Shown piece by piece: positions 54,061 through 64,000 of a stretch of DNA of 64,000 bases (positions within the stretch are counted from its first letter, which is position 1; each line of letters starts with the position of its first letter). The notes under the pieces are model-generated. The model was not told where the DNA came from. It saw only the letters and a list, made by a program, of their open reading frames with translations, and searched no databases. The DNA comes from Dipteris shenzhenensis (Eukaryota; Polypodiophyta; Polypodiopsida; Gleicheniales), in assembly GCA_047967505.1 (NCBI GenBank), contig CM106540.1. The stretch is one strand, 5' to 3'. Both the position numbers and the translations under genes were made by a program.

Positions 54061-55240
54061 AATATAAGGAGTTTTTCGATTCTTGAGGGAACAACATTGC
54101 TTACCAGAACATGATGGGAGAGCATAATTCTAGTCGGCCGTTCTTGCTTCATGTGTGATGTTGGCTGTTCAACGAATTTGGAAACTCATACATGGCCAGC
54201 TTGTTGAGGCTGATTGGATCTTTCTCGGCGTGATCTCCCTTTTGCGAGAACTGAAATTTTTATAGATAAAAGAGGTACAGAGTGGAACTAGTAAAATACC
54301 TCATGCAATCAAGCAGGAAAACTACTCTAGCATTTTAGCTAGTACACTAAATTCCTCAGTTCTACTAAATCCTTTGAGGACTGTGACCGCTTTACACTTG
54401 AGGTCATCAAAACTAAAGCTTTTCTTTTCTAAAGGGCAAAAAATCTTGAAGTTCCTGCAGTTCTAGAAAAAGTTGATTGTGACTGCCCTTATAAGCTGCC
54501 GCAGGTTCCATTGAGATTCATCGAGATGGCAGTAGTCACCCAGGATGGCCATTTTCCAAGTTATGGTTACTACAAACTGCTTTTAACGCCTTCAATTTTA
54601 GTCTAAAGAATGAGTTAAAAATGCTCTCCATCTTATATATGTTTCCCCCTCAATCAAACTTTGACTGGTCAAGCCTTGTCTTAGTAAAATTCAATTCTAT
54701 TTTGAACAAAACAGTACATTCCAGAACTAAATGGGCTGTCTATGCACTATGCACCTGATGTCCTTTCACAAAATTTATTGAAACAGGTCAAAATCAGTAA
54801 CCTGACAGCTCCAAAAACCCAAAACACTCACCCATAAAGTGGTACAGCAAGAGAAAGCAAAATAGTCTAAAAAGGACCTCGAAACACCTGCCCAAAAAGA
54901 AACAGGTAACCAGCCTTGGAAGTGCAACTGCAGCAACAAATCAGCACCAAAATCTCCAAAAATGGTGTTGTTCAGCCACCAGCTCCAGGAAAACAAGGGC
55001 AGCCAGCAGCACATGTGAACATATGAGTCAAAATCAGGTCGACCAGCTGCAAATCAGTACGATCTCGCCTCCAGCACAGCCGTTTGTGCTCCTGCTGCAG
55101 TCACCTACCTCCAAGAAGCTCCAACAAGCTGCTGGAAAAGGTTGCCTGGCCCAAAAAATGAATTTGGCAAGCTTTTTCACAGAAGAAAGTATTCCCGGGG
55201 CTGGAGAAGGCGAGGGGAGTGATGTGGGAGCAAGGGGCGG
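54061..55240. other. no gene recognised
   Basis: An open stretch at about 54440-54590 reads like protein but matches nothing I know. From 54770 the sequence is likely the 5' interior of the antisense LTR element whose PBS is at 55247. No domain is visible. Confidence 0.35.
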
Positions 55241-55246
55241 CCTTCT

Positions 55247-55479
55247 CTGATACCAAATGTAGCAAAATGTAAGCACAAGGAAGTGGGAGGAGGAAGCAAG
55301 CTGAACTCAGTTGTGTGCAAGCTGAAGAATGATGAGTACAAGGGTTGTCAACATGACAAAACCCTAGAACGGCACACAATTAGGATTAAACCACACACAA
55401 ACTCAACCCACTAATTGCAGTTAGGAGGAAAAACCTTATACAAGGATAAAAAGTGCCCCTGCCCTTAGTAATAACTACA
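55247..55479 (-). mobile_element. 5' LTR (55259-55479) and PBS of an antisense copia-type element
   Basis: CTCTGATACCA (55247-55257) is the reverse complement of the TGGTATCAGAG primer-binding site. It is followed on the plus strand by TGTAGCAAAATG, and a CTACA at 55475-55479 gives matching TGTAG..CTACA ends, a 221-base LTR. A TATA-like CTTGTATAAGG (minus sense) lies near 55442. No partner LTR was found, so the far end is tentative. Confidence 0.55.
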
Positions 55480-55879
55480 CATTGGTCACTACCTTAATTA
55501 ATGCATTAATTATAACAATTGAAAGCCTCTAATGAGAAATGGCAAGCTTATTTCATTACGAAAGGACCCGAATGCCTCACTTACAATACATGATCCATGT
55601 GAGTAGGTTGATGCCTTCTTGTATCAGAAGCTTATTGGTTCATTAATCTAGTTGTTGAACACTACATTGGACATGAGTTTTCCAATTGGGCTGTTGAGCA
55701 TTGGTTGCTGAACACCACCACATTGGACGTGAGTTTTCCAATGGGGCTGTTGAGGTCATTTATATAGACACCTCATTGGCATGCAAGATTGTGGATCTTG
55801 CAGTATCTGCACGGTACAAAGGATCTTGGCCTCTTTTATCAAACTGGAGGAGGGTCAAAGAAGTGAGTTGGTCTCCATG

Positions 55880-55990
55880 TGACAACCACAGTTTGATAGC
55901 TATTGCTTGGAACCCAGCCTTCCATGCCCACAAAAAGCATATAGAGATACAGTACCATTATGTTTGAAAGAAAATCCTCGACAGTGACAT
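55880..55990 (+). pseudogene. copia RNase H C-terminal scrap
   Basis: Reads IAWNPAFHAHKKHIEIQYHYV (written with its stop just after), the last conserved block of copia RNase H. It is followed by KILDSDILL. The matching block in the first element is at 2740-2800. Confidence 0.75.
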
Positions 55991-56139
55991 CTTGCTTGGT
56001 GGCCCTCTTCACGAAGCCTCTTTCTCAGCAATGTGCTCCGTCAACTCCTTGGGATTGATGCTACATCCAGGAGATCAGAGGGGTGTTAGCATTATGTGTA
56101 ATCATCGCATGCTATGCCATAGGGAGTAAGGGCCTTTGT

Positions 56140-56450
56140 TGTGGGTGTGCCCACCTGTGGGAGAAATACCTGTATATTCTTTGATCAATTGGAATGTACT
56201 CGAGGAGAGACATTGTTTTTGTCAGTGGCATGGCAGAGGGGACCTCGCAAGAGGCCCACTAGTAGGGACAGCCCACCGAAGAACTACTCAACCAGCCTGC
56301 CTAGGAGCCAGCTAGGCAGTCGGCCTGCTAGAACAGGCCAACCACCGAGCAAGTGCCAAGTAGCCCTCTAAAATGGGGCACTCCCCCTCCTCATTTCCTC
56401 TAATTGTGGTGCACTTCTCCTTCCTCCGGTGTCTGGAGCTGATCTACACA
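56140..56450 (+). mobile_element. LTR (311 bp) with a copia end on its left and a PBS on its right
   Basis: It begins TGTGGGTGTGCCC and ends TCTACACA, with TGTG..CACA inverted ends. On its left is the RNase H scrap at the distance expected for a 3' LTR. On its right TGGTATTCAGGCC (56452-56464) resembles a primer-binding site with one extra T, as expected for a 5' LTR. Both could be true if two elements once shared this LTR. Confidence 0.55.
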
Positions 56451-56464
56451 ATGGTATTCAGGCC

Positions 56465-57710
56465 TACTCTCCCGTTTTGTGTTCATCTTTCTCGTCCCTT
56501 AGTCTAAATTCAGTTTGTTGTCTAATTTCTGATGTGCATTTTGACACCATACAGTTTCTACATCCAAACTTCGAATCTGTCAGCTAAATAGAATCCGGAC
56601 TCCCACATAGAAGTGAATTATAATTAGGCTACGTACTTACACACACATCCGGATTAGTAGAGAATCATGAAAATGAATGGCTTAGCATAGGCATTGAATG
56701 GACATATCAATGAATGCCTATTGAAGGAAAACCTACACGACCAAGCTCATCAAACACAACTTAGGGTTTCTACATACCATCCTGCTCCTTTGAAACCTTG
56801 CTCAAGTTGTGAGATAATTGGGCACTAATGTTACAAAGGGGGATAACTCAAGGAGAGCCTGCAGAAATCTCTGAGCAACCAGGATTATGTCTGTTGCAGG
56901 CTCTCTTGAAGTTTTGCAGGCTTTTCTCATTCACAGGCTTCTCATTGGGCAGCCGAAGCTGGATGCTTGAAAATTTGCTGAATGCTTTCAAGCAATGCAT
57001 CATTGGCTGCCCACCCACCAAGGAAATTCTTGTGACGATTGGGGTGGGTACCCTACAATGATAAAAATGCTGAGCATTAGATAACACATACCCTCAACAA
57101 TGGCCGGGGCTAATTGGCTTGTCTCAATACTGTTCTCTGTTCATCTACACCCTTATATGCACAACAAATTTCACTAAGCACATTTTCTTTCACAAATGAG
57201 AAGGTGAACAGTTGGATCATATAGAGCTCCAAATTTGAGCTCAACAATGCCACATCAACCTGACATGAACATAAAGCTGCTTACAATGTCAAGATAAATC
57301 AGAAAACAAACATAGCTAACAAATTATTAACATACACAATATAGACCTTCCTCTATCTTTTTTAAGGAGAAAGTAAAGGATTGTTACAAAAAAGTAAATG
57401 ATTGCTACAAAACACGCTCTGTCACCTGAGGACAATCAGGAAGGCGTAGCAGCAGAAGAAGCATAGGCCATGTAACTTCATAAGACAAGAAAACATGGAC
57501 AAAAGGATTACAATCTGCATAAGGGGTTTCGCTTTTTCAAGAGAGAATTTGTCTTGTTCAGAGAGACTATCAGCCTCAACACCTCGGGCCAGATGAGCTA
57601 TGAGGGGAGACACTTTACTATTAAAAAAGGCAACACTGTTGCAGTGATTCTTCTATCTTCTTAAAAAAACGACATACAGTCAAAAAGCTAATGGTCTCAA
57701 ATATAACAAT
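56465..57710. other. no gene recognised
   Basis: A knuckle-like CSSCEIIGH stretch near 56800 could be a Gag trace. Open frames at 56828-57087 occur on both strands without recognisable motifs. Confidence 0.3.
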
Positions 57711-58245
57711 TCAAGAGGAGGCACGATACAAATACTTGAGAGCAGCAAATGCTGCTGGGGTAGCAGCCATGAGAAGCTCCGTGTCATCACCGACCTTTTG
57801 CATGTCATAATACTCCATGCCGGTGTACCACACTCTGACGTGGAAGACATTATCTAGGACAAGCTGCCTGACAACCTCCTTAGCTTTTGTCCTGTTGCTG
57901 TCAAATACTTCTTTAATGACCTCATGAAAACCAGAAAATCCACCATTCTTAACAAGCAATCTCATGATTCCTTCGAGCTCTGTGTTTGAACCTGCTGTGG
58001 CCAATGTATCCTCCCAACAACGCACAAAGGGCTCCATCATTGGCCTCATTCTCTAAGATTACCTCGCTGCATGCAACGTGCATGTCAGGCCATGTCGAGT
58101 GTATGCTATCTAGTGAATGCTCTACCTTTTTGAATGGCAGGTAGAGGAGGCATTTCTCTGTGTAGTGTTCCTCCAGTTGGTATGCTTGTTGTAGTTGTTG
58201 AATCGTATTATCTTGCTGCGCTTCCTTCTTCGCTCTCGCCCTCAT
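57711..58245 (-). pseudogene. unrecognised coding remnant
   Basis: The minus strand has a 112-codon frame (58049-57711) with well-mixed, protein-like composition (NTELEGIMRLLVKNGGFSGF, SNRTKAKEVVRQLVLDNVFH, ATPAAFAALKYLYRASS) ending in TAA. It is preceded in a second frame by a Gln/Glu-rich stretch (AQQDNTIQQLQQAYQLEEHY) and a frame change near 58050. It looks like the C-terminal part of a real protein with one frameshift. I do not recognise a family. A host-gene pseudogene and a transposon gene are both possible. Confidence 0.4.
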
Positions 58246-58796
58246 TTGTGTCGATTTTGCTTGCCAATGATGCGAGGGACAGTTTTTTTGAGGTGTCTAA
58301 CCACTTGATTTTCTTTCTAATGATGTCATCGAAAAACACATCCATGCTGTTGAGTTCAGCCTCTCAAGCTAGGACCATCTCTTTAGTAAAAGTGTTCATT
58401 CCTATGTTGTGCTTGTGTTTATGTAGACGAATTCTCTTGTGGCCCTTGTGAGCGATAGTGAAAGGCATAGTTAAACAGCTTGTTGCACGATGATATGCTG
58501 CGTGTTAAGAATAGCATTCCCCACTTTTCATATGCACTCGATCATTGGCAAGTTGTTTTCGATGCTATGGTTGATTGCTTCCTTGACTGCGTTGTTTGTC
58601 TCTTTGTTGATCTTTGTTATATAGGATGTATAGTAGGAGGCTGCCCCATGTGGGTTCATTAGTTTGTGTATATATCTTTTGGTTGTCTCTGTAGAAACAA
58701 GCAGGGTTCTAAAATGGTGCTTCGCAGCGCCAGCATGTATTCTCCCTCTGTGATTCCTATAGTTGTCAAAAAATCCTCAGGCTTGAGTGATAGCAC

Positions 58797-59021
58797 TTGG
58801 AGGAAATGACGGGTTTCATCCCTGCTTGGAGCCCAGATGCAAAGGGAAAATTAATTTCTCTGGTTGATCACTTAGTTGCTGCTAAGATAAAATGTGCAGC
58901 AGAGGAATTAGAGAATGTGCAAGCATCTCTTACAAATGCATTTGTTAACACTAGTTTGGTAGAAGGACATAAAAGTGTCCTAGGACAGTTTAATGTCCTA
59001 TTAACTTGGCCACTTTCTTGA
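58797..59021 (+). other. possible exon, unrecognised
   Basis: An open plus-strand frame reads GFIPAWSPDAKGKLISLVDH and AAKIKCAAEELENVQASLTN. An AG acceptor-like GAGTGATAG stands just before it. The text is protein-like but fits no family I know. It may go with the candidate last exon at 60261. Confidence 0.25.
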
Positions 59022-60260
59022 ATTATTCTAAGGAATTGGTAATGTATTTTGGGGTTTTGATTATTGACCATATTAGCCTATATATTGAAAAAAACTTGGA
59101 ATTATTATGGATTGAAACTCACTTCTATGAGTGTGAGTTTTACCTAAAGTTTTAAGGTCAAGCTATCAACCGAAATTTCAAGCCGTTTTCTCAACTTTTA
59201 GATAAAATGGTCATAATTATTTATTAGAATGAGTTTTTTTTATATTTTTAAACTCCCATAGTTAAGAATAGCTATAACACATATGTTTGGATTTCTTTTG
59301 GAGTTAGATAATCGTACTCGCTATCATTTATCGACCCAAAATAAAATTTTGTGAATGCTGATAATTATGAAAATTTGATCTTTTGCACATTCTTTGACAT
59401 ATCTAACAAGTCCCAAATGTAGCGATACTTTGTATATGTCTTCAATATGATACTATGGAGTAGCATGAGTTTTTAGGGAACCTAATATCATGTAGAACAT
59501 CAGATTCAAGCCTTATTTTGATTGTTGGTTATGCTGTAATTTATGCTAATTTCAAGATACAGGATTTAAGTGATATACGAGGAACATTCAAAGGCCTAAA
59601 CTGTTTGTTAAGAGTGGATCTAGACATGAATGAGTGATACCAACAAAAAGTTCTTATATTTAGAAGATTTACAAATACTTGAAAATTATAAAATCAAGAC
59701 TTGCTGTGAAACATGTTTTCAATCTTGTCTGGCTGAATTATTGTGTTCTTATACATCTGTGGGAACCTTGTAATCATGTGTGATGCTTTTTTACGTTATA
59801 TTTTTTAGAAATAGTATTACGAGTCTATCTTAAGCTTAAGAGAGGTAACTCTTTAAAAATTTATCTAGATCAAGTTGTGAATTTTTTGCCAAAACATCAA
59901 AAAGACACTTATATGTCCTAGTAAGCTACCAAACTAGTGTTAAGAAGAGCAACTGGGAGTCTGTCAGTGTGGTTGCCAAACAACTTAGAATAGAGAAGAA
60001 CGAAGCGGAGATAGAACTACCCAATCATTGAAGCCAGACTCTATAAATTCAAAGTGGAGGTTTCCGTTGGAAGTTACAATTGAACTTATCTCAAAGACGC
60101 TCACATGCTTGGAGACTAGAGATACTGATGATCATGATGTGTTTGTCTGACAGATCTGTGCACTATCCTTGCATGTAACTAGCCTTAGTTGTAGGCATCT
60201 TCAGTTGCACATATGGTCATTCAATGTTGTGACTTTGTCCTTGTTGTATTTTGTTTACAG

Positions 60261-60362
60261 GCTGCAGTGGGGCTGCACTCAAAGCGATTCTTAGAGATCG
60301 AAGGCCAACATGCACTTGCAACTTGGATGCTTGATGACATAGAGTGCAAGCATCATGTATAG
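60261..60362 (+). other. possible terminal exon, unrecognised
   Basis: A good acceptor (TTGTATTTTGTTTACAG) precedes a 33-codon frame (AAVGLHSKRFLEIEGQHALA, then TWMLDDIECKHHV) ending in TAG at 60360-60362. The splice signal and the protein-like text are the only evidence. Confidence 0.25.
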
Positions 60363-60734
60363 CTTATGCCTGTCCCTCCTCTTCCACAACGTGTAGGAAA
60401 GGCCCACATCACTATCTCAGCCTTCTGCATAGGTTGTGGCATGACCCTTGAGCGTGAAAACACTGTGATGTTGGTCAGTTTGCCATTCAAGCATAACTAT
60501 CATGTTTTGTGCTGTGCCACAACCTAAACCATGGGGTTGACATGTAGTTGCAAGTACGTGATTAATTATTTTATGAAGAATTTGGTCAGGGTGTGCACAA
60601 GTGATGATACCATGAAGGCTTCTGTTGGAGTGCAATCTACGGCGACACTGATTATTGGCAAGCACTTGTTTGGTAAGAAGAAGGTTCTAAGGTTGAATGT
60701 CTCTGTACATAGCACCTTAAATTCAACATAGCTT

Positions 60735-62260
60735 TGTTTTAAGCACATTTGTGTTATTAGCACACTTGTGTTATTGGCACATAAGTTATTTAGTACATAT
60801 GTGTTAGTACATCTATGTTAACAGCATCTGTGAGTATTAGCACCTCTATTTTTATCACTTTTGTGTGGTTAGCAGTTGTACTATTAGCACATCTTTAAAT
60901 TAGAACACCAATTATTAGCCCATTTCTGTTATTGTCAAATTATTCTCAGCTGAAATGTTGTTAGCATATTGTTATTAGCACAACTGTTCTTAGCATATCT
61001 TTAATTACCATTGGTACATCTGTTTTTAATAGGTATTTTGTTATCACATCTCTTATTAGCACATTTATGTTTTGGCATATGTGCTAATTATCCCCTTATC
61101 TATGATTTAGAACATATGTTAATAGCACATACATCATATGTAAGTACTGGCACATTTCTTATTATCAGTTATGTATTATTAGCAAGTCTACTATTAGCAT
61201 ACCTATTATTAGTCCATTTGCACTATTAGCATATTGTTATTAGCACAACTTATGTTAGCATATTTGTTATTAGCACAATTGTTCTTAGCATAGCTATCGT
61301 TAGCATCTCTATTATTAGCTCAATTGTTGTCAACATATATGGTATTAGCACATCCACTATTCTCGGGGAGTGCACTACTAAGAAACCCTATGTATCACGT
61401 GCATTCAAGGGTATTTATAAAATCCCTCAACTAAAATTTTTCCCTCAATAAAAACACCCCTCTTTACTTGTGAACTAAGTGATTTTTTCCTAAAGTTGAA
61501 TTAAAAAATCCCTCTTATTATTGTAATCCTTTTTTTTTAAAAAAGTTAAATTGAAATACCCCTCTATTTGAATGCACGTGGTACACTAATTTTTTTAAAG
61601 GTGAACCACCCCAGCCACCATTGCTAGTAGCAATAGGTGTTTTGCTAGCACATCTTTTATTAGCACATCTGTGTTATTAGCATTTGTGCTAATTAGCAGT
61701 TTATCTATTATTTAGAACATATGTTATTCATCATCTATAAGTATTAGCACATATATCTTATTAGTAGTTCTATGTTGTTAGTAGTGTGTTGTTATTAGCA
61801 CACCTATTATTAGTCCATTTATGTTATTAGCACAACTTATGTTAGCATATATGTGATCAACACACTTGTGTTAGCATATTTTAGTTCTTCTTTTGTGTTC
61901 ATTTTGTGCAGGTTTAGTAAGTCTATAAGTTGTGCTCTTTTCTAGAGATAAATGTTTGTCAATGTGTTTTTCAATATGGCCCTTGAGGGGTCCCCTTTAG
62001 GGGCAAGGGCCATACATTGACAAACGTTTATGATGGGTTGGTCAATATGGCCCTTAGCCATAAAGGGGACCCCTCAAGGGCCATATATTAGCACAACTTT
62101 TAGCATCTCTATTATTAGCATAACTATTGTTAGCATATATCTTATTAGCAAAACTTATGTTAGCATATCGATTATTAGCACATTTGTGTTATTAGCATAT
62201 TGTTATCTCCATGATCTTATGTTAGCATATTTGTTATTAGCACATTTGTGTTAGAGTGCT
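60735..62260 (+). repeat. degenerate minisatellite, TTATTAGCACAT-type
   Basis: Cores such as TTATTAGCACAT, GTTATTAGCATAT, TTGTGTTATTAGC and TATGTTAGCATAT recur dozens of times with spacing of about 11-25 bases. A non-repeat gap lies at 61370-61620. Reading frames rich in Leu/Ile/Ser are by-products. Confidence 0.88.
61975..62085 (+). mobile_element. MITE-like foldback with 25-bp perfect inverted ends
   Basis: TATGGCCCTTGAGGGGTCCC.. (61975-61999) is matched exactly by its reverse complement at 62061-62085. The 38-base arms (61976-62013, 62047-62084) agree at 35 positions. TA dinucleotides stand at both ends, as a TA target duplication would leave. A second, nested pair (61950-61965 against 62014-62029, 15 of 16) adds another hairpin. 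At about 111 bases with no coding capacity it fits a Stowaway-type MITE or a simple foldback. Confidence 0.65.
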
Positions 62261-62960
62261 AATTAGTGGGTGTTAACATGGATTGTAGTTGTTGCTGACA
62301 AGAATTACAGGTGCTGGTAAGAATTGCAGGTGTTAACAAGCACTGCATGTGGTAGCTAGCATATGACAGTTAGAGTGCTAATTAGCAAGTGCTAACAAGC
62401 ATTGCAGGTGCTAGCAATTGTAGATGCTGGCATGAATTGCCTATGCTAACAAGCACTATATGTGCTAATTAGCATATAACAATGGTAGATGAGAGTGCTA
62501 ATTAGCAGGTACTAACAAGCATTGCAAGTGTTAACAAGAATTTTAGGTGCTAACAAGCATTGCAGGTGTTGACACGAATTACAGGTGCTAACAAGCACTA
62601 TTTGTGTTAACTAGCATATGAGAGTGGTAGATGAGAGTGCTAGTTAGCAGGTGCTAACAAGTGTTGCAAATGCTAACAAGAATTGTAGGTGCTAACAAGC
62701 ATTGCAGGTGCTCACAAGCATTGTAGGTGCTCACAAGCATTGTATGTGCTAATTAGAATATGACGATGACAGAAGAGAGTGCTAATTAGAATATGCCAAT
62801 TCTAACTAGCAAATGGCAGTGGCAAAAGTGAGTGGCAACCATCTCGTAAGCAACAAATAAGGCGCTATCAAGCACATGAAGTGTTATTTACTAGCATAAG
62901 ATAGTGGCAACTAGCATGTAAGGTTCTAGCACATCAGGTGCTCATACGTGTCTAACACCT
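62261..62960 (+). repeat. degenerate minisatellite, GTGCTAACAAGCATTGCAG-type, inverse sense
   Basis: GGTGCTAACAAGCATTGCA and GTGCTAATTAGCA cores recur about every 19-22 bases. A higher-order unit of about 144 bases is visible (GATGAGAGTGCTAnTTAGCAGG at 62488 and 62632). Its GTGCTAA core is the reverse complement of the TTAGCAC core of the preceding array, so the two arrays face each other. Confidence 0.88.
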
Positions 62961-63299
62961 CATGTAGAATTGTAAATCATTCTCTTGTAACACCTCGTGA
63001 AATTAGAATTGACTGTATTACTCATGTGCAAATTGTAAATCTTTCCATGTACGCTCTTGTCACATCCTATGGAAGAAGATCATAGGATGTTGCAAAGTGT
63101 ACTGGGAAAGATTTAGAGTTTCGTACATGTACATGATGCACTTTACTAGATTGTACGTAAGGGTCATCGAGAAGGTGCATCGGGTGCTTGATGTAATTAT
63201 TTCTGCTAACTCTATTCTGGCAAACATCCTTCTTGTTGGGGGAAACACATGTCTCAGCCTCCCAAAATGAGTGTACAAGTTCCTTTGTTTCGTCAATGA

Positions 63300-64000
63300 T
63301 TGGGAAGTGCGAGATCACCTTCGTTTAAGTCCTTGTTATTTAGGTTACGATCAAACCACTTCTTTTGTCATGATTTCTCAACCTTTAAAGCCGGTTTTGT
63401 CTAGCTTCTCTAGTTCCACCAGCTTGTCTGTAATAGGATCATCTGTGAGTTGATCCCTTACTGCGATACAGAGGCTGGGGACCATAAACTCCATCGACAT
63501 AACCGCTTCCATTGCAAAGGCAATATTGAATAGCGTACAATTTATAGTCATTTCATAAGCTATGTGGTATGCCCAAAGAGCAAGGGTGAGCTTATGCTCT
63601 CAGTTTGAGCAACTGTCTTCTACTGTGTGTGTCATGGTCATGCACATGGTTTTGTTAGTTCTCTTTGCTTGACCATTAGCCCTTGGAAAGTAGGCTGTAG
63701 ATTTCTGGTGTATAATTAAAAAATTGGTTTTCAGGAAATCAATGGTTTCATTCAAGAAGTGGATGCCTCTATCACTTACTAATTCCAGAGGACACCCAAA
63801 TCTCGTAATGATGTTTTCATACAAGAACTTGGCCGTGGTTCTTGAATCGGCCTTTTGAGTGGCCTTAGCTTCTGCCCATTTTGTGAAGTAGTCCGTAGCC
63901 ACTATAATGTATCGTGCTTGTGTTCCCTTAACTGCTGGACTTATGGGTCCTACAAAGTCTATTCCCCATTTCTCAAAGGGTTTATCAGCAAGAACACCCA
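63300..64000 (-). pseudogene. gypsy integrase, running off the window
   Basis: The minus strand reads ATDYFTKWAEAKATQKADSR, FLYENIITRFGCPLELVSDR, GIHFLNETIDFL and ANGQAKRTNK (63902-63630), an integrase core with both Asp and the following acidic region partly changed (E of the last motif replaced by K in QAKRT). Further down, after frameshifts, come LWAYHIAYEM and a KLVELEKLDKT-like stretch (63590-63400). The N-terminal part lies beyond the window. It is a relative of the element at 26635-27330. Confidence 0.88.

Noticed and set aside
54440-54590. Open frame with Cys-Asp-Cys-Pro text, possible exon
   Set aside because: No family recognised, no paired splice sites judged convincing, and stops close by.
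60735-62960. Possible CRISPR-like array
   Set aside because: Units are short, degenerate and irregularly spaced, with no constant repeat plus unique spacer pattern, in a plant genome.
1-64000. An undescribed defence or biosynthetic gene cluster
   Set aside because: Apart from the CREG-like gene, every recognisable coding stretch is transposon-derived. No set of co-located host genes was found.

Overview
This window reads as nuclear DNA from a large-genome land plant, most likely a seed plant. A gymnosperm is my best guess, but the species cannot be fixed from the sequence. The reasons are one intron-rich plant-type gene with a last intron of about 8.7 kb, dense nested and decayed Ty1/copia and Ty3/gypsy retrotransposons, plant-type LINEs carrying a zf-RVT domain, CACTA transposase fragments, long microsatellites and degenerate minisatellites. 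No bacterial operons, CRISPR arrays or rRNA genes are visible.

The one intact host gene I can support is a CREG-like secreted protein (PNPOx-like split-barrel fold) on the + strand, 14251-23983. Five exons (14251-14420, 14636-14671, 14773-14974, 15054-15132, 23865-23983) join in frame with GT..AG introns to give 201 residues with a signal peptide. Intron 4 (15133-23864) holds an antisense LINE fragment, a recent 227/232-bp tandem duplication, an antisense gypsy gag remnant and a compound CA/GA microsatellite.

Layout. 1-3165: 3' part of a copia element (+), in one frame broken only by stops, ending in a short LTR that interrupts a second copia element (-, 3160-6630). 6630-7049: a dispersed repeat with a second, inverted copy at 43541-43995. 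7076-8460: a truncated sister of the first copia element, abutting six copies of a ~181-bp satellite (8461-9550). 9903-10155: an 82-bp tandem repeat. 10294-10782: a decayed coiled-coil ORF. 11070-11830: an antisense gypsy leader with a minisatellite. 14181-23983: the CREG-like gene. 25552-29640: antisense gypsy pol with a ~602-bp tandem duplication at its end. 29770-32430: CACTA fragments mixed with gypsy remnants. 32486-36866: a gypsy element (+) with LTR, PBS, repeat-bearing leader, Gag and RT. 36870-43545: copia and gypsy scraps. 44814-48535: a LINE (-) with an internal deletion, inserted into a CA microsatellite. 48920-54060: an antisense gypsy element broken by a complete small non-autonomous LTR retrotransposon (50447-52381, TSD GTCTT) and by a solo LTR of the same family (52864-53479, TSD GTACT). 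55259-56460: two further LTR/PBS junctions. 57711-60362: weak, unrecognised coding traces. 60735-62960: two arrays of a TTAGCACA-type repeat in opposite orientation, with a small perfect-TIR foldback (61975-62085) inside the first. 63300-64000: an antisense gypsy integrase running off the window.

The most noteworthy items are the small LTR family with palindromic LTR ends, the inverted minisatellite arrays with the MITE-like foldback, the gypsy leader that carries unrelated minisatellites in two copies, and the gene with a transposon-filled terminal intron. All element boundaries were read by eye and were not confirmed by any search.
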